A stretch of DNA of 12,831 nucleotides from Planctomycetota bacterium. Its GTDB lineage: Bacteria; Planctomycetota; PLA2; JAEUHO01. The stretch lies in assembly GCA_020631815.1 (NCBI GenBank), contig JACKGW010000023.1, positions 1-12,831 of the forward strand. Reading direction: 5' to 3'. Made by a program: the position numbers and the translations under genes. This document shows, piece after piece, positions 7,372-12,831 of this stretch (the stretch's first letter is position 1; each line of letters opens with the position of its first letter). The notes below the pieces were generated by a model. The model had not been told where the DNA came from and ran no database searches. It saw nothing but the letters and a program-made list of their open reading frames with translations.

Positions 7372-7423
7372 TGGCGGGAGTGACGGGACTCGAACCCGCG
7401 ACCTCCGGCTTGACAGGCCGGCG
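7372..7423 (-). pseudogene. 3' fragment of tRNA-Asp(GTC); integration att core
   Basis: On the minus strand the sequence gives a tRNA 3' half: anticodon arm CCGGC-CTGTCAA-GCCGG (anticodon GTC, aspartate), a 5-nt variable loop, a T arm with GGGTTCGAGTCCC, acceptor strand CACTCCC, discriminator G (correct for Asp) and encoded CCA. The D arm and the 5' acceptor strand (expected GGGAGTG) are absent: beyond 7423 the sequence is unrelated. Such 52-nt 3' halves are the classic product of tyrosine-recombinase integration at tRNA genes. The recombinase gene 320 bp away supports this reading. Confidence 0.88.
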
Positions 7424-7672
7424 ATCGAAAGTCGCAAGTGCCCAACAGTGGGGGAGTTACGTCAGTCGCGATCGGTGACTATGCCGTGGATCGACAGGTC
7501 TGGGTGCACGTTGTCGCAGGAAGACTGGCCCGAGGGGCCCAGGGCCACGAGGACCATCGAGGCAGAACTTGGAGCACTCAACACCGAAGATCGACGGGAT
7601 CTTCCGCGGCGCGACGTGATCGCGAGGTGCTGCTGCAGGCCTTGCCAGCGAACCGCGCGTTTTCGCGGCGCT
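7424..7672. other. Spacer between att scar and the carboxypeptidase-regulatory-like genes; no gene supported
   Basis: Short plus-strand frames cross this stretch (for example a GTG-initiated one at 7438-7692), but they show no recognisable motif, lack a ribosome site, and one begins in the tRNA fragment. I see no RNA gene or strong promoter. The missing tRNA 5' half is not found here. It may be decayed island DNA. Confidence 0.4.
7653..7668 (-). terminator. Weak hairpin after the stop of the large carboxypeptidase-regulatory-like gene
   Basis: CCGCG (7653-7657) and CGCGG (7664-7668) form a 5-bp stem 4 nt past the stop codon on the minus strand. There is no U-tract, so intrinsic termination is only a guess. 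Confidence 0.2.
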
Positions 7673-9799
7673 TCATCGACTGTCAGGCTTGACTAGGACA
7701 ACCCCTGAAGCACCCGCCATCACACTAGAGCCCGCGCCAGCGACTGCATGGTGCGACGCACCGCTTCCCCCCGGGTCCACGACGAACCCGTCGGAGTGGC
7801 CCGCTCGGGCTCTCAGGAGGAAACTCCCGCCGGGCAGATCATCGAGCGCGAACGCTCCATTGGGATCGGAGACGGTCCACGAGAGGCGTGTCCATCGTGA
7901 GCGGGCAATCCGCTCCGGCAAGGGGCCCGCCGCTGCGGATTGCCACACGGCCTCAACGCGAGCCCCGCCGACGGGATCCCCACTGCGATCCTGCACGACA
8001 CCCGAGATGCTCTTGCCAGGGAACAACACAACTTCGGTGACGGAGGGTGGCGTCACTGCAAGCAACTGCGTCCCGAACCCTCTGCAGTGGATTCGTAGGA
8101 GGGCCTGGCGCAGGCGGGAGACGTCGCCGCACGCCACGTGCACCTCACCAAGCTCATTCGTCTCGTACCGACCACCGGGGGTGTCAAGCCAATCTACTTG
8201 GGCGCCATCTACAGGGTGTCCCCACGAATCTCGAATGCGAAGGGAGACGCCGGGTCCGCGGTCCGCAGGCATTACGATATCGGGAAGGGGCAAGATCCCT
8301 CGAGCCGCGGGGTCAATGCGGACCGATGCCTCGACCTCCTCATAGGTGGCATCTCGTGGCCCACTGAGGCGTGCCCTTAGTACAACCTCATACGGCTCCT
8401 CATGCAGAGCAGGGACTGACGGGAGTAGAAACCGCCCGGTGGTGTCGGTCAGTGCCCACCACACATGTGGACGGGCGACCGCATCGGCGTCGGCAGCCCA
8501 AAGTCGGTCAAACTCCTGTGGTACGACGGCTCTCACGTACACGTCGCTTAGAGGTACGCCCAACTCGTCCACCACGCGCCCCTGCACGGCCAGCCCGCGC
8601 GGGAGAGTGAGCGTCAGCGCAACCTCGGCCCCATCAACCGCGTCATAGCGCAGCTGCTCCGACGCCGCGCATGAGTACCCCTCCTTGCTAGCCAGGACCT
8701 GCCCCAGCCAGATTCGCTGATCCGACGGCGCCAGCCCGTTCGCTTCGTGTTGGTAGTCGGCGGGCGGGAGGTGATCCAGGAGGACGCGGCCGTCCGCGTC
8801 ACTTGTGCCGGCGGCAACGAGATGCCACGTCCAGGGACTAGTCGGCGGCTGACCGAGTCTCGACTCCTCAGTCCGATGCCGGCTGCCCCAGATTGCAACG
8901 TGGGTGCCTGCGAGAGGGCGCTGGGTCGATGCATCCAGCACGAGCACTGCCAGGGACCAGCCCATACGCAGTACGATGGTCACCTCGGCCAACGCTCCCG
9001 GCTCAACGATGAGGCGTTCAGTAACGAACGAGGCGAATCCGTCCGCGTCGACCGTGAGGTAGTTCGCAATCCCCCTGCGCCCAGACTCAAACTCTGCGTC
9101 AACGTTAGCAAACTCGAAACTGCCATCATCACTCGTCCGCTGGATCCTTGAGCTGTTGAGACCTCCGACCGCCGATGTCTGCAGTGCTACTCGCGCTCCC
9201 TCCACGCCGTGCCCCAATGGGGTCACGACGCGCCCCCTGAGACTGCCGGCAGGAAGCAACGTCGTAGTAAGAACCTCCGAACTAGCCGGAACCTCGACCG
9301 TCCGTGACGAGAATCCCGGCCTTGAGATGGCTAGCGTTAGTCGTGCCGCCCTCCCCATTGACACCGAGTAGGACCCGTGGCGATCCGTGATCACACATCG
9401 TGTCTTCTCGGACCCGTCAGGAGTTGGCACGTCGGAGACACCACGCTCCCTCTGCCCCACGATGCGCACCGAAGCACCTGACACCGGATCCCCAGTTTGA
9501 TCTACCACCCTGCCGCGCACTAGGGGGCCGACGGGAGACTTAGGTAGCTCCGGCTGAACTCCGGAGGCATCCGTGGCGCGCCCACCGATAGAGCCATGTA
9601 GTGTCGGTCGGGTGCCTGCCACAGTCCGGGGAGGCAAACTCACGCCGTCGGCATCGATCGCTCTTGGAGTTGCGCGACCGCCGAACAGAATGTAGCCGCC
9701 GCCCAATGCGAGCCCCAGAAGCACCATCGCGCCCAGGCGGCGCCCGGCACCGGGCATCGCGCCAACTCGTCTCTGATGGATCAAGAACCTACGCTTCAT
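7673..9799 (-). CDS. Membrane-anchored protein with multiple carboxypeptidase-regulatory-like (CarboxypepD_reg-like) domains
   Basis: A 708-aa protein, probably cell-envelope anchored. A basic N-terminus (MKRRFLIHQRR) is followed by one hydrophobic segment (about 22-40, LGAMVLLGLALGGGYILFG), a signal anchor, and a Pro/Ser/Thr-rich linker to about 90. Then come about six beta-sandwich units starting near residues 94, 186, 280, 403, 516 and 597. Most carry the family pattern GxVxDxxGxPVxGAxVxxx: RGRVVDQTGDPVSGASVRI (95-113), RGRVVTPLGHGVEGARVAL (188-206), QGRVVDELGVPLSDVYVRA (406-424) and SGVVQDRSGDPVGGARVEA (599-617). Late strands follow the D..G.F.L..LP pattern (TDTTGRFLLPSVP, SDPNGAFALDDLP). 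No catalytic motif is visible; such repeats act in adhesion or scaffolding or as accessory domains, so substrate or partner is unknown. The ATG at 9799 directly follows the TAG of the upstream gene (TAGATG), implying coupled translation. Confidence 0.85.
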   Translation of the reverse strand: MKRRFLIHQRRVGAMPGAGRRLGAMVLLGLALGGGYILFGGRATPRAIDADGVSLPPRTVAGTRPTLHGSIGGRATDASGVQPELPKSPVGPLVRGRVVDQTGDPVSGASVRIVGQRERGVSDVPTPDGSEKTRCVITDRHGSYSVSMGRAARLTLAISRPGFSSRTVEVPASSEVLTTTLLPAGSLRGRVVTPLGHGVEGARVALQTSAVGGLNSSRIQRTSDDGSFEFANVDAEFESGRRGIANYLTVDADGFASFVTERLIVEPGALAEVTIVLRMGWSLAVLVLDASTQRPLAGTHVAIWGSRHRTEESRLGQPPTSPWTWHLVAAGTSDADGRVLLDHLPPADYQHEANGLAPSDQRIWLGQVLASKEGYSCAASEQLRYDAVDGAEVALTLTLPRGLAVQGRVVDELGVPLSDVYVRAVVPQEFDRLWAADADAVARPHVWWALTDTTGRFLLPSVPALHEEPYEVVLRARLSGPRDATYEEVEASVRIDPAARGILPLPDIVMPADRGPGVSLRIRDSWGHPVDGAQVDWLDTPGGRYETNELGEVHVACGDVSRLRQALLRIHCRGFGTQLLAVTPPSVTEVVLFPGKSISGVVQDRSGDPVGGARVEAVWQSAAAGPLPERIARSRWTRLSWTVSDPNGAFALDDLPGGSFLLRARAGHSDGFVVDPGGSGASHHAVAGAGSSVMAGASGVVLVKPDSR

Positions 9800-10627
9800 C
9801 TAGTCACGTGGGCTCAAGATGATGGTCGCGTCACTGATGTCTCCGTGCGTGACGCTGACCTGAGCAGCCGACTCCGCGTAGCCGGGGCGGATTGCGGCCA
9901 GTTCATATCTGCCCGGTGCAAGAAAGAGCGATGTGACGCCGCTGTCGGAGATGGGATCAATCAACTCCCGAAGACCTCGCAAGGAACTGTCCTTCTGCAG
10001 CGCTCTCGTGTCGATGCTCCCGACCGTACGGCGAAGCGACTTCCCGTCTAGCTCGTAGAGCCGCGTCAACGTGAGAGTCGCGTAGTCAAGCCGAACGCCC
10101 GTCGGTTCTTGCAGTATCAGTCGAGTGATCCCACCAGGAAGGACCACATCTCGCCTTGTCTCCTCATGTTCGTGAACGGTCACATCAATGCCGCCCACTT
10201 CCGCCTGCCACCACGGCCATCCATTGCCGGCCTTCAGTGCGAGCGTGTACTCACCCGCCGGCAGTTGCAGTCGGCAACCTCCTGCGTCCCCTGCAAGTAC
10301 ACTCCCCGTTTCCTTGTCGCTGCCCCGCCGTCTAGTCCACGACAGCAACGCCCAGGGCAGCTTGTGCTCAAGAACTGGATTTGACACCTCGAGCAAGACC
10401 GCACCCAGCGGCGGAAGGTCAGTATCCCTACGCAGCGCCACCAGGCTAGCGCTCAGGACGTCGGGATGGTCAGGCCAGCGTGGAGTCAGCAAGACCCGTG
10501 CCGACTCATATCCAGGCGCCGCAACCCTGGCTGATATCTCAGGCAATGCCGACGTCTCCGGTCGCGGCTCTTCGTGGACACGCAACGTGTACCACCAAGT
10601 ACCAGTCTCGCGCTCAAGTCCGTCAAG
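9800..10627 (-). CDS. Carboxypeptidase-regulatory-like protein, 5'-truncated (probable pseudogene)
   Basis: The frame has protein-like character throughout (for example TGTWWYTLRVHEEPRPE near its visible N-terminus and LFLAPGRYELAAIRPGYAES near the C-terminus, a typical closing strand pair of this beta-sandwich family). It ends at TAG 9802-9800, abutting the next gene. No methionine occurs after the far-upstream ATG at 10888; reaching that ATG means reading antisense through the transposase and its left inverted repeat. The first in-frame alternative start inside the protein is TTG at 10585 (261 aa), with no signal peptide. The coding feel persists right up to the repeat at 10629, so I infer the original start and signal sequence were removed when the RAYT unit arrived. 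The coordinates mark the surviving coding part. Codon use is less G+C rich than in the efflux operon. Function is unknown; it presumably worked with its downstream partner in the envelope. Confidence 0.65.
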   Translation of the reverse strand, partial: LDGLERETGTWWYTLRVHEEPRPETSALPEISARVAAPGYESARVLLTPRWPDHPDVLSASLVALRRDTDLPPLGAVLLEVSNPVLEHKLPWALLSWTRRRGSDKETGSVLAGDAGGCRLQLPAGEYTLALKAGNGWPWWQAEVGGIDVTVHEHEETRRDVVLPGGITRLILQEPTGVRLDYATLTLTRLYELDGKSLRRTVGSIDTRALQKDSSLRGLRELIDPISDSGVTSLFLAPGRYELAAIRPGYAESAAQVSVTHGDISDATIILSPRD

Positions 10628-10628
10628 A

Positions 10629-10662
10629 AGATACCGAGTGCGGTGAATTCGTACGGGATTCG
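10629..10662 (+). repeat. Left 34-bp inverted repeat of the RAYT unit
   Basis: It is the reverse complement of 11726-11759 at 33 of 34 positions; the difference is T at 10644 where perfect symmetry needs C. On the plus strand its inner half can fold: GAATTC (10645-10650), a GTACG loop, GGATTC (10656-10661), with one T-G wobble. It ends 48 nt before the transposase ATG. Confidence 0.85.
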
Positions 10663-10710
10663 TGACGGCGGCGAGGTCTCTTGCGTGGAGTTGGCGGAGG
10701 TCAACTCGGC

Positions 10711-11715
10711 ATGGGCCAGCGTGAGCGTCAGGACGGTCCCGGAGTGCGGCACCACGTGATGTGCCGCGGTATCGGCAAGCGCATCGTGCTGTCGCTTCGC
10801 GCGGACTTCCGCTACCTCCTCTCGCAACTGGCCCGAGCCTACCGTAGGGACCAGCTGGAGCTCGAGGCCTACTCGCTGCTGGGGACACACTTCCACCTGT
10901 TGGTCAGGACCGAGGGCGGGACGCTTTCGGAAGGAATGCGGCGCGTCCTGAATGGCTACTCGCGCTGGTTCAATCGAAGGAACCGCCGGGACGGGCCCCT
11001 CTTTCGCGGTCGATTCCGATCCAAGCCGGTGACTAGCGACACCTACTTGCGCACGTTGCTGCGCTACATCGACAACAACCCCGTGAAGGCGGGCCTGTGT
11101 GCCCACCCAGCCGAGTGGCCTTGGGGCAGTGCGCGGAGCTACTGCGGCGGCCTCGTGCCTCGCTGGTTGGCCGTCGGGCGGGTCCAGCAGCGCCTTCTGG
11201 GCTGGTCGAGGCCAGGTCTCGCGGCGGAAGCCGCATATGGCGAGATGCTGACTCGCCCCCTGGGGACGGAGGAGCAGGAGCTGGTCGAGCAACGGTTGGA
11301 CCAGCGCGGCTGCTGCGAGGATCGGCTGGATGATCTCCTGGCGCGATCCTCGTCTGGTGCGCGCGCATGGATGGAGGTCAAGGCACGCAATGCCGACGGC
11401 TTGCGACCGTCGCTTGCCCTCGTGGCCCCGACTGCCGTCGAGCGGGCGATTGCGACCTTGAGGGATGAACGTGGCGAGCTCCCGGTCCAGGTGTCGCGCA
11501 AGAGTGGGGACGGGTGGGAGTTCCTGATGACGGGTCTACAGAGTCAGTGCTGCGGCCTTGGCGGGCGCGCGCTGGCCCTGCGACATGCTGTGAGCATCGA
11601 CACGGCGAGCCGGCATGTGCGCGCCCATGCGAATCTGCTCGAGAAGGATCCTGGATACTCAGCGGTGTCAGACGACGTGCTCCGCCTCGCCCTGCGGTTG
11701 ACGTTCGGGTCGTGA
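10711..11715 (+). CDS. REP-associated tyrosine transposase (RAYT; Y1/IS200-like family)
   Basis: Single-strand DNA nicking-joining enzyme of the HUH superfamily, 334 aa. The start is the ATG at 10711, because GGAGGT (10696-10701) lies 9 nt upstream; a TTG at 10681 would overlap this ribosome site. Motifs: N-terminal GVRHHVMCRGIGKR (11-24), equivalent to the family's PGxxYHVTxRGN block; the HUH pair in LLGTHFHLLVRT (His60, His62); FNRRNRRDGPLFRGRFRS (87-104), matching FNRRH.r.GHLFQGRFK; and the nucleophile Tyr119 in RYIDNNPVKAGL, followed by WPWGSARSY (136-144). All catalytic residues are present. A C-terminal extension (about 200-334), not needed for Y1 catalysis, includes a helical RHVRAHANLLEKDP region that may bind DNA. 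The stop lies 10 nt before the right inverted repeat. RAYTs act on or disperse REP-like hairpins, which fits the flanking repeats. Confidence 0.92.
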   Translation: MGQRERQDGPGVRHHVMCRGIGKRIVLSLRADFRYLLSQLARAYRRDQLELEAYSLLGTHFHLLVRTEGGTLSEGMRRVLNGYSRWFNRRNRRDGPLFRGRFRSKPVTSDTYLRTLLRYIDNNPVKAGLCAHPAEWPWGSARSYCGGLVPRWLAVGRVQQRLLGWSRPGLAAEAAYGEMLTRPLGTEEQELVEQRLDQRGCCEDRLDDLLARSSSGARAWMEVKARNADGLRPSLALVAPTAVERAIATLRDERGELPVQVSRKSGDGWEFLMTGLQSQCCGLGGRALALRHAVSIDTASRHVRAHANLLEKDPGYSAVSDDVLRLALRLTFGS

Positions 11716-11725
11716 GTGAGCAGGT

Positions 11726-11759
11726 CGAATCCCGTACGAATTCGCCGCACTCGGTATCT
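11726..11759 (-). repeat. Right 34-bp inverted repeat of the RAYT unit
   Basis: It matches the left repeat in inverted orientation at 33 of 34 positions. On the minus strand the inner part folds as CGAATTC, GTACG loop, GGATTCG (11744-11726) with one T-G wobble; the plus strand has a C-A mismatch at that pair. The hairpin is therefore stronger on one strand, as typical for REP sequences recognised by RAYTs. Confidence 0.85.
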
Positions 11760-11782
11760 CCCCTCGTTAGCGATAGAGGGGA
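11759..11782. terminator. Hairpin between the convergent transposase and NDT-like genes
   Basis: TCCCCTC (11759-11765) and GAGGGGA (11776-11782) form a perfect 7-bp stem with a 10-nt loop, immediately outside the right repeat. It has no U-tract on either strand. It could stop transcription from both sides, or be a genomic REP-like hairpin used as an insertion target. Nothing similar lies outside the left repeat. Confidence 0.35.
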
Positions 11783-11851
11783 TCCGCTCGCTCGGGGGTC
11801 GGAATGCAGGCGCCAGGGCCATGCAAGTGGACATCTGAGCCTCGAGCGCGC

Positions 11852-12667
11852 CTAGTTCTGAAGCCCCATGACCGTGCGCCCGTACCTCGCAACGGCACGC
11901 CCGAACTCCGTGACCACATAGGGGAAGAGTTCGCCCACTGGGCGTGCGGCAGTGGCCTGCGTGAGTCGTCGAATTCGGACGCTTAGGAGACCCGCTGACA
12001 GCAGCTTGGAGAGTGCCTCACGCCTCGGAGCACCGCCGAGAACGTCGCCCATGTTCCGCGTCTCGGGATGGAAGACCTCTCGCCCTGCGGCGGCTTCGAG
12101 CAACAGGAGCCACCCATGGACATCCAGGGCGTGTGCAAGGTCTCGGACTGCGAGTGAGCGGCGCTGATCGAGTTCGCGCTGCGACTGCGCCACCGCATTC
12201 ACGACGGTCGCAATTGACCCGGTTGGGTCCGAGTCAGGACTGTACGACACGATACGAATCCCGCGCACGTCGAACGGAATGTCGTCGTTGTCTGAGCGTA
12301 GGAGAAGCACTTCCTCCGGCAGCCTGGCCGCATGTGCAATGCCGACTTCGTACATCACGTTCCCGTTGCGCACCTCCCTCCCGTCAAGCAGGCCCATCGT
12401 CGTGACGTCTGCAATGAAGAACCGACAGCGGGCGATTCCATCAACGATCTCCGTGATGATGGAGTCGGACGCTTGCCGGAGATCGACTCGATGCGGTTCG
12501 AGACGCGTGCCGGTCGGAGACGTCATGGAGCGGATTGCCGGCACGAGCACGTCGGTCCACCGCGCGCTGAACCGATTGTCGAAGCTCATCGCCACGAAGA
12601 CACGCTCGTCACGGGGGAACGGAGGGAACAGACTCAGGTATGTCTGGGGATACATCTCAGTTCGCAT
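11852..12667 (-). CDS. Nucleoside-deoxyribosyltransferase/TIR-like domain protein with C-terminal winged helix
   Basis: With ATG 12667 the protein has 271 aa; a strand-loop AGGA lies 5 nt upstream. ATG 12655 (267 aa) and GTG 12745 are alternatives. Residues about 21-160 form a Rossmann-like domain of the NDT/TIR-like kind: first strand RVFVAMSF (22-29), RCRFFIADVT (80-89), then NGNVMYEVGIAHA (101-113), in which Glu107 sits where the catalytic Glu of nucleoside deoxyribosyltransferases and TIR NADases lies, and PFDVRGIRIVSYSPDSDP (131-148). This set is common in proteins that bind or cleave nucleotides or NAD, many linked to antiphage defence. Residues about 205-262 (REALSKLLSAGLLSVRIRRL ... 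FPYVVTEFGRAVARYG) resemble a winged helix, so it may bind DNA or sense a partner. The start overlaps the EEP gene end by 11 nt, suggesting joint expression. Activity and target are unproven. Confidence 0.72.
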   Translation of the reverse strand: MRTEMYPQTYLSLFPPFPRDERVFVAMSFDNRFSARWTDVLVPAIRSMTSPTGTRLEPHRVDLRQASDSIITEIVDGIARCRFFIADVTTMGLLDGREVRNGNVMYEVGIAHAARLPEEVLLLRSDNDDIPFDVRGIRIVSYSPDSDPTGSIATVVNAVAQSQRELDQRRSLAVRDLAHALDVHGWLLLLEAAAGREVFHPETRNMGDVLGGAPRREALSKLLSAGLLSVRIRRLTQATAARPVGELFPYVVTEFGRAVARYGRTVMGLQN

Positions 12668-12831
12668 TCCTGTCCTGCGGCGCAGCCACGGTCTCGCTCG
12701 TATCAAGCGGCGGAGCGACGTCGATGGCCACCCTGCAGTGATCACTCGGGCCCCACTCGTCCTGTGAGTTCAGGGCTCGAACCGTCACGCGATCGTGCAA
12801 GGCGCGAGACGCGAACACGAAGTCCAGCTGG
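12657..12831 (-). CDS. Endonuclease/exonuclease/phosphatase (EEP) family protein, C-terminal end (runs off right edge)
   Basis: Only the last 57 codons are in the window, ending at TGA 12659-12657. The visible part reads QLDFVFASRALHDRVTV, then NSQDEWGPSDHCRVAIDVAP. LDFVFAS matches the (I/L)D(Y/F)(V/I)xxS strand, and WGPSDHCRV matches the PSDHxPV motif that closes the EEP (ExoIII/DNase I-like) fold, with its catalytic Asp-His. A short polar tail (PPLDTSETVAAPQDRNAN) follows. Family members hydrolyse phosphodiester or phosphate bonds in nucleic acids, nucleotides or lipids; which of these cannot be told from the C-terminus. The stop lies inside the start region of the NDT-like gene (ATG 12667 upstream of it, ATG 12655 one base beyond), so the two are very likely one operon. 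Confidence 0.75.
   Translation of the reverse strand, partial: QLDFVFASRALHDRVTVRALNSQDEWGPSDHCRVAIDVAPPLDTSETVAAPQDRNAN

Larger units (their letters stand above)
10629..11759 (+). mobile_element. RAYT-type Y1 transposase unit bounded by 34-bp inverted repeats
   Basis: A single Y1-transposase gene is framed by inverted repeats at both ends, giving a unit of 1131 bp. Hand-counted lines in it are 68-75% G+C, against about 60% in the genes on either side, so it has a separate history. No target-site duplication is apparent, as expected for HUH/Y1 single-strand transposition. The left boundary falls inside the reading frame of a carboxypeptidase-regulatory-like gene. Boundaries are taken from the repeats and could be a few bases off. 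Confidence 0.72.

Noticed and set aside
7053..7445. N-terminal extension of the recombinase frame to 7445
   Set aside because: It reads through the tRNA fragment and the att palindrome. The GGAGGT site before ATG 7052 fixes the start.
7343..7696. Plus-strand ORF with GSDGTRTRDLRLDRPA
   Set aside because: This is the familiar spurious peptide obtained by translating a tRNA antisense strand.
10486..11292. Minus-strand ORF (268 codons) antisense to the transposase, with a short VLTLTLAHA stretch resembling a signal peptide
   Set aside because: The opposite strand has all RAYT catalytic motifs and a perfect ribosome site. The hydrophobic stretch is too short and the rest has no domain character.
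11544..11834. Minus-strand ORF crossing the right inverted repeat
   Set aside because: It spans repeat, hairpin and antisense transposase sequence. I could not recognise it as the missing 5' end of the truncated gene.
11969..11978. CGAATTCG resembling part of the RAYT repeat inside the NDT-like gene
   Set aside because: Only the 8-bp palindromic core matches; the flanks do not, so it is probably coincidence.
1..12831. CRISPR array or rRNA
   Set aside because: No regularly spaced repeats with unique spacers and no rRNA-like sequence were seen; the only short tandem repeats are the three 11-bp units at 7204-7236.

Overview
This window is bacterial DNA of high G+C content. It carries a tripartite RND efflux operon, proteins built from carboxypeptidase-regulatory-like beta-sandwich repeats, and a RAYT-type (REP-associated tyrosine) transposase. 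That mix suggests a Gram-negative environmental bacterium of the Planctomycetota, Myxococcota or Acidobacteriota type. No marker here settles the phylum, so this is a low-confidence inference.

Layout. (1) 1-5780, all on the minus strand and transcribed right to left, is a complete efflux operon running off the left edge. It encodes a TetR regulator, a periplasmic adaptor (membrane fusion) lipoprotein, an HAE1-type RND pump and the start of a NodT/OprM-type outer-membrane factor. The last three are nearly contiguous (3-nt gap, then an ATGA overlap). The three structural proteins should assemble into one envelope-spanning pump. A composite palindrome lies just upstream of the TetR start and is a likely autoregulatory operator. 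(2) 5781-7423 is a recombination module: a tyrosine recombinase gene (minus strand), an upstream region with three 11-bp repeats, a perfect 22-bp palindrome and a terminator-like hairpin, then a 52-nt 3' fragment of a tRNA-Asp(GTC) gene that must be an attachment-site scar. (3) 7424-10627 is visibly less G+C rich (about 60% in one hand-counted line against about 75% in the efflux operon). It holds two abutting minus-strand genes (TAGATG junction) for carboxypeptidase-regulatory-like proteins. The upstream one has lost its 5' end. (4) 10629-11759 is a RAYT-type Y1 transposase gene flanked by 34-bp inverted repeats with one mismatch. It appears to be what truncated the gene to its left. (5) 11852-12831, minus strand, is the end of an endonuclease/exonuclease/phosphatase (EEP) family gene. 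It overlaps or abuts a gene for a nucleoside-deoxyribosyltransferase/TIR-like domain joined to a putative winged helix.

Interpretation. The left third looks like ordinary chromosome. From the att scar rightward the window looks like an accreted island: a tRNA att site, composition change, a single-strand-type mobile element and an unexplained two-gene nuclease plus nucleotide-binding-fold cassette. The most interesting items are the RAYT unit and its repeats, the EEP/NDT-like pair, and the recombinase control region. The polarity of the tRNA scar is hard to reconcile with a single simple integration.
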